A stretch of 39,268 nucleotides of DNA from Desulfofundulus luciae (GCF_030813795.1 NZ_JAUSUX010000025.1:1-39268); one strand, 5' to 3'. Numbered from the stretch's first letter, positions 1 to 6,755 are shown. Notes: generated from the letters alone by a model not told the origin. Program-made: numbers and translations.

Positions 1-155
1 GGCCAGCCCAGTAGCTCATCTAAAAAGAAGCTGGTTTCCCCGGTTTTTTTGTTTTTGTACAGGCGCCTTTTGTAGAGAAATTCCCCAAAGGTGCTGATGG
101 CTGTTTTATCCCGAAACCCGACCACCTTCCAGGTGCTCCGGTCACGTTCATTCAT
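1..155 (-). pseudogene. ISLre2-family transposase, 5' part (runs off left edge)
   Basis: Read on the minus strand from an ATG at 155, the frame stays open to the window edge and gives about 51 residues, including VVGFRDKTAISTFGEF, YKRRLYKNKKTGET and FFLDELLGW. This resembles the N-terminal region of ISLre2-type transposases (an RYRVVGxR..T..TFGEVTFKRRLY..K.TGE..FLLDE pattern, from memory of the family). Full transposases are about 450-500 aa and normally have 50-70 residues before this block. The upstream DNA (156-228) does not supply them in frame, so the 5' end is probably truncated; the 3' part lies outside the window. It sits 74 bp from a methyltransferase stump, in a patch of mobile-element debris. 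Family assignment is fairly likely; intact versus broken cannot be decided here. Confidence 0.5.
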
Positions 156-228
156 CAGGTGGGTATGTATAAAAAGTAGCGCGGGAACGAAGAAGAAACT
201 CCTTTAATCTTTAAAACGGATAGTACAA

Positions 229-642
229 TTATGCAAAACGCCTTTTCCGCATCAGGCAAACCCAGGCTCTGGGCGGGTTTGGGTGGTTAGATCCAAAATG
301 GCTTGAAACGAGCGAAAGGATTTCGAAGTAGGGCTCCACAGAGTTAACAATATCTCTGGCAGTCCTCTGTGGTGGACCTGGACCATCACGTCGTTCATCG
401 GCGTTGCCAATAATACTCAGCCACAGGCCATCTTCTTCTAAATGGACAGCTACATTTTCAGCAAAGCTCTTCCGTTCTTCATCCGAATTTAATGAATGAA
501 AACAACCCCTATCAAATGCAAAGCCAAATGGCGCCCCTTCAATCTTGTTTGTAAGGAAGTCAATCACAATAAAAGTACATTTGACATCAGCTTTTGAAGC
601 TTTCTCTATAGCTCTTTGTATTGCAATTTCGGATTTGCCCAC
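229..642 (-). pseudogene. Class I SAM-dependent methyltransferase, C-terminal stump
   Basis: The 137 codons match the C-terminal two thirds of small class I methyltransferases: a beta-strand/acidic segment (CTFIVIDFLTNKIEGAPFGF), then AFDRGCFHSLNSDEER, a LEEDGLWLSIIGNADE strand and a final PRAWVCLMRK strand. The N-terminal part with the SAM-binding GxGxG loop is missing. The first codons (GTG GGC AAA TCC) belong to the hairpin at 637-656, so the apparent start is an accident of the junction. Homologous sequence seems to begin near EIAIQRAIEKA. I read this as a gene cut by an IS200/IS605-like right end; the missing 5' half is not found elsewhere in the window. It is unlikely to be functional. 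Confidence 0.6.
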
Positions 643-743
643 CCTTGAGGGCGGGCTGAAGCGACAGGGAGACCTTGACCCGGGAGTTCCACCCGGTGCG
701 CCTACGGAACGATTATCCGTTCCCGTACTCCAGGCGCCTTCGT
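637..743 (-). ncRNA. omega-RNA-like structured RNA / IS200-IS605 type right end without tnpB
   Basis: On the minus strand three hairpins follow one another: 698-737 (GCGCCT/AGGCGC outer stem, GAACG/CGTTC inner stem), 678-697 (ACCGGG/CCCGGGT) and 637-656 (GCCCGCCC/GGGTGGGC, 8 bp with one G-U, loop TCAA). The text between the last two includes CTCCCTGTCGCTTCAGCCC. This order and the terminal C-rich/G-rich hairpin resemble, from memory, the 3' end of TnpB-associated omega RNAs at the right end of IS200/IS605 elements. A TATAAT box lies just upstream (750-755). No tnpB or iscB gene is present in the window, so this would be an orphan right end or a remnant. The homology is not tested by a covariance search. 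Confidence 0.45.
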
Positions 744-823
744 GGCTACATTATAACATATCAGCGGGAAGAAAATGGAGAGGATTATACACCGAAATCA
801 ACAAAATTGGCTAACTTTTGTTA

Positions 824-952
824 TTAATAAAGAGGGTACGTGCTATGGATACCTTTTTCAAGTTCATAGAAGTCTTTGCACCCATCAATTAATTTAACCA
901 GGCCGGTGACGAAAAAAAGGACTGCACCCACTATTTGGCGAATATTTAGCAT
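824..952 (-). CDS. Small single-span membrane protein, 42 aa, unknown
   Basis: An ATG at 952 with AAAGGAG placed about 10 nt upstream opens 42 codons ending in tandem TAA stops (824-826 and 821-823). The product starts MLNIRQIVGAVLFFVTGLVK, a positively charged N-terminus followed by one hydrophobic segment (about residues 6-20), then a polar tail with one Cys and many charged residues (IDGCKDFYELEKG). I recognise no family. The start codon lies inside one arm of a perfect 10-bp inverted repeat (951-960 with 999-1008), which could fold the translation start region. Good Shine-Dalgarno placement and a clear membrane segment support it; short length and the decayed surroundings argue for caution. 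Confidence 0.45.
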   Translation of the reverse strand: MLNIRQIVGAVLFFVTGLVKLIDGCKDFYELEKGIHSTYPLY

Positions 953-1008
953 GAGACCTCACACTCCTTTAGCTTGACTTTTGGTGTTTTTTTGGGGCGA
1001 GGTCTCAT
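951..1008. repeat. 10-bp inverted repeat around a translation start
   Basis: ATGAGACCTC at 951-960 is the exact reverse complement of GAGGTCTCAT at 999-1008. The 38-nt loop contains the ribosome binding site of the 42-aa ORF, and the left arm contains its ATG. It may be a regulatory hairpin or an operator. Confidence 0.35.
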
Positions 1009-1052
1009 TTCTTTTTCAGGGAGCTGATCCCCTTCTGGTGCCTACTGAAATT

Positions 1053-1235
1053 TTACAAGGCCCTCCGGGTTGCCGGTATCAACCCGTTTTCGCCCGCCTT
1101 TGGAACAGTTCCGGGATCGTAGTGGGCGATCACCATCATGGCCCCATCCCACACCCCGCGGCAGTACGGGTCGTCCCTGTAGTGTCGCAGGCGGGACTTG
1201 AGTTCGGCGACAATCTCTTCCATGTCTTTCCCCAT
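1053..1235 (-). CDS. Hypothetical protein, 60 aa
   Basis: The reading frame from the ATG at 1235 gives an acidic/basic, partly helical protein beginning MGKDMEEIVAELKSRLRHY and continuing YCRGVWDGAMMVIAHYDPG. A GTG at 1247 in the same frame is an alternative start that would add MTWR. Purine-rich AAGGGAAGGG lies 11 nt before the ATG. The gene follows the terminator of the toxin-antitoxin pair on the same strand. No family was recognised. The sequence composition is protein-like (well-mixed charged and hydrophobic residues), which the opposite-strand frames here lack. Confidence 0.4.
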   Translation of the reverse strand: MGKDMEEIVAELKSRLRHYRDDPYCRGVWDGAMMVIAHYDPGTVPKAGENGLIPATRRAL

Positions 1236-1267
1236 CCGCCACGTCACCCTTCCCTTGAAGAAAAGAA

Positions 1268-1292
1268 AGGCCGGGTTTTCGTAACCCGACCT
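1268..1292 (-). terminator. Intrinsic terminator after the toxin-antitoxin pair
   Basis: On the minus strand a 10-bp stem (1283-1292 with 1268-1277, one G-U pair, 5-nt loop) is followed by TTCTTTT. It begins directly after the restored stop codon of the PIN toxin at 1293, which supports the frameshift reading of that gene. Confidence 0.75.
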
Positions 1293-1788
1293 TTAATCTT
1301 TCTGAATTAACTCAACTGCTTTCTTGATAACCGCTTCCGAAAGGCGGAAGTTTGTTTTAATTAAGGACTCCACGGCGTCGATTGCTTCCTGTTTCGTTAA
1401 GATTCCTTCTTTTGTGGGCCCGCACCAATAGGCCTAGGGTTCCCGCCACCTCGACACCGGCACTCAATGCAACTTTGCGTGCCTTTTTGTCGTCGGTAAG
1501 GATCGCCTTCGCACCGGTTTCTTCAGCAAGAACAATGCACTCACATTCACCCCTGCCTCTTAAATCCCCCTGGAGAAGACGCACCATTTTCTGGTTATTG
1601 ATGCTTTTAACTTGCAACCAGCCCAAATTTACCGCTTCAGTTATTTCCCTGCTCCCGTGAAGGCCCTTTAGCGCCTCCTGGTACACGGCTTCCGGAATAA
1701 TAGCCGAACCCCAGAGTCTTCCCAAAAGCCATAGAAGCCCGATCCGACCCAGGGCGATTAAAACGGTAGTGTCACTCACCACTACCAT
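1293..1788 (-). pseudogene. PIN-domain toxin (DUF3368 / VapC-like), frameshifted
   Basis: The N-terminal frame (MVVVSDTTVLIALGRIGLL) carries the PIN acidic start (VSDTT), the IIPEAVYQEAL segment, the acidic centre RGECECIVLAEE and the ILTDDKKAR motif typical of DUF3368 PIN nucleases, which cleave RNA. After AHK the frame runs into unrelated RRNLNETGS and stops at 1357. Dropping one A from the A4 run at 1410-1413 restores a family-like C-terminus (EGILTKQEAIDAVESLIKTN, then FRLSEAVIKKAVELIQKD) ending at a TAA at 1293, immediately before a terminator. This is either a one-base insertion mutation or a homopolymer read error. The gene overlaps the antitoxin by 17 bp, the usual arrangement for UPF0175/DUF3368 pairs. 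Confidence 0.75.
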
Positions 1789-2044
1789 ATCTTAATCTCC
1801 CCAGGGTCTCCAGGTCGTTTGCCAGGTCTTGTTCGTCGTAGTCCAGGTTAACTCCAAAATCGGCCAGCGTTTCCAAAAAGGAAGAGTAATCCGTACCCGA
1901 AAGTTCCACTGCCTTACCCAAAGATATTTTTCTTTCCGCATAAAGGGAAACGGCCAGCCGTTTCATGATCTCCCCGGCAAGGTTGCGCCGAACGCCCAAA
2001 ACATCCTGTATTTCCTCCGGTATCCGCAAAACCACTTCTCTCAC
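1772..2044 (-). CDS. UPF0175-family antitoxin
   Basis: A 90-aa protein starting at the GTG at 2044 (VREVVLRIPEEIQDVLGV). GGGGG lies about 9 nt upstream and TATAAT at 2064-2069. UPF0175 proteins are small DNA-binding antitoxins: an N-terminal strand, then a helix-turn-helix-like region, visible here as MKRLAVSLYAERKISLGKAV followed by ELSGTDYSSFLETLADFGV. The C-terminal part (NLDYDEQDLANDLETLGRL) would contact the PIN toxin. The frame is open upstream to 2341, but that extension is low-complexity and overlaps a separate terminator, so the short form is preferred. With the toxin frameshifted, this antitoxin may now be an orphan. Confidence 0.7.
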   Translation of the reverse strand: MREVVLRIPEEIQDVLGVRRNLAGEIMKRLAVSLYAERKISLGKAVELSGTDYSSFLETLADFGVNLDYDEQDLANDLETLGRLRYGSGE

Positions 2045-2137
2045 CTTAACCACCCCCGGAAGTATTATACCCCGGAGAAAGGCCGCCTTTCCAGCGTTTT
2101 CGGCCACGAAAATACTCCTTTCTTCGCAGGGAGAAAA

Positions 2138-2159
2138 GGCCGGGGTAAAACACCCGGCC
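2138..2159 (-). terminator. Intrinsic terminator after a decayed small gene
   Basis: GGCCGGG (2153-2159 on the minus strand) pairs with CCCGGCC (2138-2144) and is followed by TTTTCTC. It lies 22 nt after the TAG at 2182 of the broken small gene upstream. Confidence 0.65.
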
Positions 2160-2181
2160 AGTGGTCTCCCACTTCTCTTCC

Positions 2182-2320
2182 CTAAACTCCTGCCTCTTCG
2201 GGCAGCACCAGCGGGACACTTCTCACATACAGCACATCCGGGTCCAGGTCGGCCCCGTTGTCGCCCTGCTATACCCACTACCTGCCACTGCTCAAGCAAA
2301 AACCAAACTATGTGCTGCAT
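2182..2320 (-). pseudogene. Small hypothetical gene with one frameshift (about 45 aa)
   Basis: An ATG at 2320 with GGAAAGG 6 nt upstream starts MQHIVWFLLEQWQVVGIA. Removing one G from the GGG near 2263-2266 joins this to GDNGADLDPDVLYVRSV and then PLVLPEEAGV, ending at the TAG at 2182. The span of 139 nt is 46 codons plus one base. The second half reads like a real protein tail and is followed at once by an intrinsic terminator. I recognise no family. It may equally be two unrelated frames; the evidence is the good ribosome binding site, the terminator and the clean one-base repair. Confidence 0.3.
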
Positions 2321-2390
2321 ACTCTGCCTTTCCGGCAGCAAAAAATACGAATACTTACGGAACCGCCCCTAAGCCTTCCCGGAAGTTTAA

Positions 2391-2428
2391 AAACCCGCAA
2401 ACCCTTGATTTTACGGGCTTGCGGGTTT
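2391..2428 (-). terminator. Terminator of the tRNA-Arg transcript
   Basis: AAACCCGCAA (2419-2428, minus strand) pairs perfectly over 10 bp with TTGCGGGTTT (2391-2400), followed by TTAAA. It starts 6 nt after the CCA end of the tRNA. Confidence 0.75.
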
Positions 2429-2433
2429 TATCC

Positions 2434-2511
2434 TGGTGCGCCTGGCAGGAATCGAACCTGCGCAAGACCCGGCTCCGGAGGCCGGCGCTCTATCCGCTGA
2501 GCTACAGGCGC
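2434..2511 (-). tRNA. tRNA-Arg (anticodon CCG), CCA encoded
   Basis: The minus-strand sequence folds as a cloverleaf. The acceptor GCGCCTG pairs with CAGGCGC, the D arm is GCTC..GAGC, the anticodon stem CCGGC/GCCGG closes the loop CTCCGGA, and the T arm contains GGTTCGAATCC. Anticodon CCG reads the arginine codon CGG. The discriminator base is A and the CCA tail is encoded (2434-2436). It has its own promoter and terminator and so forms a single-gene unit. Confidence 0.95.
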
Positions 2512-2532
2512 ATTTAAACAGCTGCACATGTT

Positions 2533-2560
2533 ATTATATCAAAACCACGAAAAAATGCAA
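2533..2560 (-). promoter_or_regulatory. Promoter of tRNA-Arg
   Basis: On the minus strand TTGCAT (2555-2560) and TATAAT (2533-2538) are 16 bp apart, with transcription expected near 2526, 15 nt before the tRNA 5' end. This is a strong SigA-type promoter. Confidence 0.75.
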
Positions 2561-2601
2561 TAGTAAATTCTTTTACATAATATGGACCATACCGGCCCCC
2601 T

Positions 2602-3549
2602 TTACGGCAAATCCAACCGGGCTATAATTGATTTCAGCGTCCGGGCGGAATGATGTAAAGCTTCTTCCTCCTGGGGAGCCAGGGGCACGGCCAGCACCCG
2701 CACCCGGCCCGTCCGGTTTACAATGGAAGGGAGGCTGAGACAAACGCCAGTGATCCCGTATTCGCCATCCACCAGGCCGGATACTGTGAGGATGGAGTTT
2801 TCATCCCTTAAGATGCTTTCGCAAATTCGTTTCACCGCCAGGCCAATGGCATAACAAGTGGCCCCCTTCCGGGCGATAACCTCATAGGCCGCATCCCTCA
2901 CCCGGCGGGTGATTTCATCGGGATTGAGGCAGGGAACACCGCGCCAGCAGCAGAACTCCTGCACCGGAATGCCGGCAATGTTGGCCAGGCTCCACAGGGG
3001 TACTTCCGTATCTCCGTGTTCCCCGACCACATAGGCATGAATGTTCCGGGGTTCCACCTGGCAGAATTGACTGAGCAGATAGCGGAAACGGGAGCTGTCC
3101 AGGACCGTGCCGGAACCGATTACCCGGTTGGGAGGCAGGTTGGTCAAACGCAACGCCGCGTAGGTAAGGATATCCACCGGATTGGTCACCATCAGGAGTA
3201 CACCGTCCCCCTCCATAGGCATGAGGCGGGGTAGAGTATCCTTCAGGATGGCAAAATTACGCTGTACCAGGTCCAGGCGCGTTTCGCCGGGCTTCTGGTT
3301 GACCCCGGCGCAAAAGATGATGATATCGGCATCGCGGCAGTCCTCATATTCGCCGGCGTAAATGCGAATGGGTTTGATGAACGAAGCACCGTGGGCCAGG
3401 TCCATGGCCTCCCCCTCGGCCCGCTCCCGGTTGCTATCCACCAGCACCAGTTCGCTGACCAGGCCGCTCATCATCACCGCGTAGGCGGTGGCGGACCCGA
3501 CCGCACCAACTCCCACCACTGCTATTTTGCGCTTATCATTTACAGGCAT
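2602..3549 (-). CDS. ldh: L-lactate dehydrogenase
   Basis: A 315-aa NAD-dependent dehydrogenase that interconverts pyruvate and L-lactate in the cytosol. The N-terminal Rossmann motif is GVGAVG (residues 13-18), with Asp38 at the end of strand 2 for NAD specificity. The active-site loop reads NQKPGETRLD (84-93): Gln85 and the GETR form point to lactate rather than malate dehydrogenase, which has Arg and GMSR there. TNP (122-124), DSSR (151-154) and the proton-relay GEHGD with His178 are all present. Length is normal for the family. A very purine-rich site (GGGGGGAGGGG) precedes the ATG. It lies downstream of the cobalt transporter terminator and seems to be a single-gene unit; no separate promoter was clear. 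Confidence 0.92.
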   Translation of the reverse strand: MPVNDKRKIAVVGVGAVGSATAYAVMMSGLVSELVLVDSNRERAEGEAMDLAHGASFIKPIRIYAGEYEDCRDADIIIFCAGVNQKPGETRLDLVQRNFAILKDTLPRLMPMEGDGVLLMVTNPVDILTYAALRLTNLPPNRVIGSGTVLDSSRFRYLLSQFCQVEPRNIHAYVVGEHGDTEVPLWSLANIAGIPVQEFCCWRGVPCLNPDEITRRVRDAAYEVIARKGATCYAIGLAVKRICESILRDENSILTVSGLVDGEYGITGVCLSLPSIVNRTGRVRVLAVPLAPQEEEALHHSARTLKSIIARLDLP

Positions 3550-3596
3550 CCGCTTCCCCTCCCCCCTTATTCTCCCCCCTTCCAGAAAAAAATTAT

Positions 3597-3614
3597 CCCC
3601 AATATCTTCTGGGG
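3597..3614 (-). terminator. Terminator after cbiMNQO
   Basis: CCCCA...TGGGG hairpin on the minus strand (3597-3614) followed by ATAATTTTTTT. It lies about 45 bp downstream of the cbiO stop and closes the operon before ldh. Confidence 0.65.
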
Positions 3615-3659
3615 AGCATTTACTTCATCCACTCATAGCCGGTATCGCCAGGGACTATC

Positions 3660-4583
3660 TTATTTTCTCCCCACACTGCATGATGCACATTCCGGGCGCA
3701 TTTTTTCCCGGGGAAAAACATGTACTAAAGCCGGTCTTCCTGAACCGGAAGCCCTTTGAATACAGTCAAAAAGCTGTTCTTTCGTGCGGGGCAAGGGTAA
3801 ACCCTCAGGAAGCCATCCCCTGCGGCTCAGTTGCTCATGGATCTCCACCAGCCAGGGACGGGTTAAATCACTCTGTTTCAAAAGCCGCTCATCGCGAAAA
3901 ACCTCTTCGGGCAAACCTTCCCCCACCACGGTGCCGCGGCTCATCACAAACACATAATCGGCCCAGGAATAGGCCAGGTCCACATCGTGGGTGGCCAGGA
4001 TAACGGTAGTACCCTGCTGGTTGATGCGGTCAAATAGTTCCATTACCTGGGCAGTATGTACGGGGTCCAGCCCGGCGGTAGGTTCATCGCAGATCAGCAC
4101 ACTGGGCTCCATGGCCAGAACACCGGCCAGGCAGACCCTTTTTTTCTGGCCGTAGCTTAAAAGGTGGGTGGGCCTGTCCCTGAGGTCGGCAATTTCCGTG
4201 GCCGCCATGGCGTTTTCCACGCGGCGGGCCACCTCCTCCTCGGGCAGCCCCAAATTTAAAGGGCCAAAAGAAATTTCCTGGACCACGCTGGCCGAGAAAA
4301 GCTGGGTATCTGGGTCCTGAAAAACAATGCCCACATTTTTACGCAACTGCATCAGCGAACGGTGATCGTACCGCACTTCCCGGCCAGCAAACAACACCCG
4401 GCCCCGCCCCGGGCGCAGGATGCCGTTAAAGTGAAGGAAAATGGTGGTCTTCCCGGCCCCATTGGAACCCAGCACCGCCACCTTCCTTCCTTTTTCAATG
4501 GCCATAGTGGCTCCCCGCAGGGCGGTCGTACCATCGGAATAGACAAAATGAATATCACGGGCTTCCAGAATAAATTCCTTCAA
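3660..4583 (-). CDS. cbiO: Cobalt ECF transporter ATPase CbiO
   Basis: The energy-coupling ATPase of the CbiMNQO cobalt importer; it hydrolyses ATP on the inner face of the membrane. The 307-aa form starts at a TTG (4583) that overlaps the cbiQ stop (TTGA), with GGAGG 7 nt upstream. Motifs: Walker A GSNGAGKT (39-46), Q-loop FQDPDTQLF (Gln89), signature LSYGQ (142-146), Walker B VLICDEP (162-168) and switch His199. A C-terminal extension of about 100 residues ends in a Cys-containing tail (ECASCSVG), which is longer than many CbiO proteins. The frame is open further upstream through cbiQ, but translational coupling favours this start. Confidence 0.9.
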   Translation of the reverse strand: MKEFILEARDIHFVYSDGTTALRGATMAIEKGRKVAVLGSNGAGKTTIFLHFNGILRPGRGRVLFAGREVRYDHRSLMQLRKNVGIVFQDPDTQLFSASVVQEISFGPLNLGLPEEEVARRVENAMAATEIADLRDRPTHLLSYGQKKRVCLAGVLAMEPSVLICDEPTAGLDPVHTAQVMELFDRINQQGTTVILATHDVDLAYSWADYVFVMSRGTVVGEGLPEEVFRDERLLKQSDLTRPWLVEIHEQLSRRGWLPEGLPLPRTKEQLFDCIQRASGSGRPALVHVFPREKMRPECASCSVGRK

Positions 4584-5362
4584 ACAGGCCACCTCCAGCT
4601 CACCAGAACCAGAACCAGCAGGATAAAATCTACAAGGGCAATAAGGGCCAGATTTTTCCTGGATACCGGGCGGGGGTCTTCCCACATCCTTATCTCTCCC
4701 GTATAACCCCTGGCCAAAAGGGCGGTGAAAAGGGCCTGGGAGCGGTAACATGACTTGACAAAAAGGTTGGATACCAGTTGAGCCAGGGAACGATAGGACG
4801 CCTCCAGACTGGCATAGCCACAGCGTGAGGTCTGGGAAATGTACATTCTACCGGCTGTTTCCATGATTACGAAGATAAAACGGTAGACCAGGCCCATCAA
4901 TTCAATTAATAAGGCAGGCACCTTTAACCGGCGCAGGACAGAAATGATCTCCACCATGGGGGTGGTTAGAGATAAAAAGTAAAGGCAGGATACGGCCCCC
5001 AGAGATTTGGTAAAGAGCAGGCCGGCATGATAAAGGCCCGGTATGGTTACACCCAGGGTGATCCCCCAGATAACGAGCCCGTACACAGCCGGGTCGGGTT
5101 CCCGGGAGATGGTCAGGGTGATGGCCAGCAACCCGGCCACCAGAAAACCCAGGGGCAGCAGCAAAAGTTTGAAGTAAAAGCGGGCCGGTATGCGGGCACC
5201 CAGGATTATGGCCGCCGCCGTCAGACCGGTGATCAGGGCAGGTACCAGTATGCTTGAAGCCGCCAGGCAGATGCCCATGGTAAGCATGGCAAAGGCAAAT
5301 TTTTCTCCGGGATGAACATGGCGCAGGCTGCTGGTATATGCATACTGGTCAATTTTAAACAC
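4580..5362 (-). CDS. cbiQ: Cobalt ECF transporter transmembrane protein CbiQ
   Basis: A 260-aa integral membrane T-component that links the ATPase to the substrate-binding CbiM/CbiN. Several hydrophobic spans are visible (about residues 25-75, 88-115, 120-140 and 240-260). The cytoplasmic coupling helices with the family's Ala-Arg-Gly-type motif appear as ALFTALLARGYTGE near the C-terminal third, preceded by RSQ. The N-terminus MFKIDQYAYTSSLRHVHPGEK is typical (H-P-x-x-K). It overlaps cbiN by 8 bp at its start and cbiO by 4 bp at its end, so the operon is tightly coupled. Confidence 0.9.
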   Translation of the reverse strand: MFKIDQYAYTSSLRHVHPGEKFAFAMLTMGICLAASSILVPALITGLTAAAIILGARIPARFYFKLLLLPLGFLVAGLLAITLTISREPDPAVYGLVIWGITLGVTIPGLYHAGLLFTKSLGAVSCLYFLSLTTPMVEIISVLRRLKVPALLIELMGLVYRFIFVIMETAGRMYISQTSRCGYASLEASYRSLAQLVSNLFVKSCYRSQALFTALLARGYTGEIRMWEDPRPVSRKNLALIALVDFILLVLVLVSWRWPV

Positions 5363-5687
5363 CAGTATCTCTCTCCTCTAACAACTCCCCGGTTTGCTTT
5401 TGCTTGACGTGGTTCCCTCTCCATCCGCGGTAGAATCCTATGAAATAGCCGATAAATCCGGCACCCAGCGCTGCCTGCAGGGCAAAGAGCAAGCTTTCGA
5501 TTTCTCCGCTGGGTGGCTCCCACACGGATTCAAACCACGGCTGGTAATCTGGGTGTAATTCTCCAATGATTTTCTCTGCCTGGCCATCGGCACCCCCAAA
5601 TTCAGCATTTTTATTCACCACCAGGGGAAAGACAGCCAGCACCAGGACAATGAAAATCAAAAACAGGTTTTTCACACCAGTTCTCAT
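5355..5687 (-). CDS. cbiN: Cobalt transport protein CbiN
   Basis: A 110-aa two-span membrane protein needed for metal loading of CbiM. Residues 7-24 form the first hydrophobic span (NLFLIFIVLVLAVFPLVV). The extracytoplasmic loop carries FGGADGQAEK and YQPWFESVWEPPSGEIES, and the second span is LLFALQAALGAGFIGYFIG; PWF..PPSGEIESLLFALQAALGA is the family hallmark. The C-terminal tail is charged and short. It lies 2 bp after cbiM and overlaps cbiQ by 8 bp. Confidence 0.92.
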   Translation of the reverse strand: MRTGVKNLFLIFIVLVLAVFPLVVNKNAEFGGADGQAEKIIGELHPDYQPWFESVWEPPSGEIESLLFALQAALGAGFIGYFIGFYRGWRGNHVKQKQTGELLEERDTGV

Positions 5688-5689
5688 CC

Positions 5690-6436
5690 TTATACCTCCC
5701 GGGATAATACTCGTAATTGTTCCAGTTCACGGCGGTTGTGAGCAACCAGGAAGTTAAAAACAATGATGGTGAGAATCCCCTCGCTGATGGCCAGCGGCAC
5801 CTGGGTTATCGCAAAGATACCCATGAACTTAACCATGGCTGCTACCACCCCGCCATGGGAAGCGGGAAAGGCCAGAGCCAATTGTATGGATGTGGTAACA
5901 TAGGTTAACAGATCTCCTAAAAAGGCAGCCACAAATACCGAAAGCCACCGGGGCATGGCCAGCCTCTGGCCCAACCGGAAAAGAACATAGGCCGCCAGGG
6001 GGCCCACCACCGCCATGGAAAAGGTGTTGGCCCCCAGCGTGGTTAAACCACCGTGAGCCAGCAGGACTGCCTGAAAGAGCAATACGATGCAGCCCAATAC
6101 GCTCATAGCCCATGGTCCGAAAAGTATGGCCCCCAGCCCGACGCCGGTGGGATGAGAACAACTGCCGGTAACAGAAGGAAGTTTCAAAGCCGAAAGGACA
6201 AAGGCAAAGGCACCAGCCAGCCCCAGGAGCATTTTCACACCTGGGTCAACCTTTACGGCTTTTTGAATGGACAGGATACCTGCAACAAGAAAGGGTAAGG
6301 TCAAAACATACCAGAAAAGGCACCACTTTAAGGGAAGAAACCCCTCCATTATGTGCATGGCCCAGGCATTTTGCTGGGGAAAGAACAGGAAAAGAAGAAA
6401 GAGAATGGATAAAAGGACCCACGTATTCTTCCTCAT
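5690..6436 (-). CDS. cbiM: Cobalt ECF transporter substrate-binding protein CbiM
   Basis: The substrate-specific membrane component of the cobalt importer, feeding cobalamin synthesis. The chosen ATG (6436) has GGGAGG 8 nt upstream and gives 248 aa with a cleavable signal peptide (residues 1-27, ending NAWA). The mature N-terminus is MHIMEGFLP, whose Met and His residues bind the metal in this family. Other hallmarks are SVTGSCSHPTGVGLGAILFG and LAHGGLTTLGANTFSM. The frame is open 55 codons further upstream, but that stretch is the structured leader with two terminators, so it is not coding. Regulation is expected from the cobalamin riboswitch at 6851-7112. Confidence 0.92.
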   Translation of the reverse strand: MRKNTWVLLSILFLLFLFFPQQNAWAMHIMEGFLPLKWCLFWYVLTLPFLVAGILSIQKAVKVDPGVKMLLGLAGAFAFVLSALKLPSVTGSCSHPTGVGLGAILFGPWAMSVLGCIVLLFQAVLLAHGGLTTLGANTFSMAVVGPLAAYVLFRLGQRLAMPRWLSVFVAAFLGDLLTYVTTSIQLALAFPASHGGVVAAMVKFMGIFAITQVPLAISEGILTIIVFNFLVAHNRRELEQLRVLSREV

Positions 6437-6500
6437 AAAAATACCTCCCTTAAGAAATAGGGTCACCCGGCAAACGGCCCGCCCAACCAGTACAAAGAAA

Positions 6501-6525
6501 ACCCCCCGACCCGGTGCCGGGGGGT
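6501..6525 (-). terminator. Terminator-like hairpin directly upstream of cbiM
   Basis: ACCCCCCG (6518-6525, minus strand) pairs over 8 bp with CGGGGGGT (6501-6508), followed by TTTTCTTTG. It lies 65 nt before the cbiM start, so read-through or antitermination is needed for expression. Confidence 0.6.
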
Positions 6526-6549
6526 AATGTAACCGTGTGAACACAAAAA

Positions 6550-6605
6550 GGACATGCTCCACCGCTCCCCCGGTACAGATAATGAGGAGTGGAATAGGCA
6601 TGTCC
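6550..6605 (-). terminator. Second terminator-like hairpin in the cbiM leader
   Basis: GGACATGC (6598-6605, minus strand) pairs with GCATGTCC (6550-6557); inner segments CCAC/GTGG and CTCC/GGAG extend it. It is followed by TTTTTGTGTT. Confidence 0.6.
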
Positions 6606-6701
6606 TCTGCTGCCCTCAGGTCATAGCCCCCTCAAGTCACCCAGAGCTTCCTTAAAAAAGTTGAAGGGGCTCCCCGGACAGTGGACCACATCACCCTTTA
6701 A

Positions 6702-6723
6702 GCTTTATCCCTCGGGATAAAGC
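6702..6723 (-). other. Perfect 9-bp hairpin with CGAG tetraloop in the cbiM leader
   Basis: GCTTTATCC and GGATAAAGC (6715-6723 and 6702-6710) form a perfect stem closed by CGAG. There is no U-tract. It lies in the unexplained 6606-6755 part of the leader between the 17-codon ORF and the tandem terminators. Confidence 0.5.
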
Positions 6724-6755
6724 ACCTATTCCTGCAATCTGGCATTTTTAAAAAA

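Noticed and set aside
2340-2360. GTAAGTATTCGT resembling a MITE end near the tRNA
   Set aside because: It is a single short match without partner end or target duplication.
6436-6601. 55-codon upstream extension of cbiM
   Set aside because: It crosses two terminators and lacks a ribosome binding site; the ATG at 6436 has GGGAGG and a proper signal peptide.
6606-6755. A second known riboswitch class in the cbiM leader
   Set aside because: I tried to fit NiCo, Moco, ZTP, preQ1 and cobalamin cores and found no convincing conserved motif; left as unexplained.
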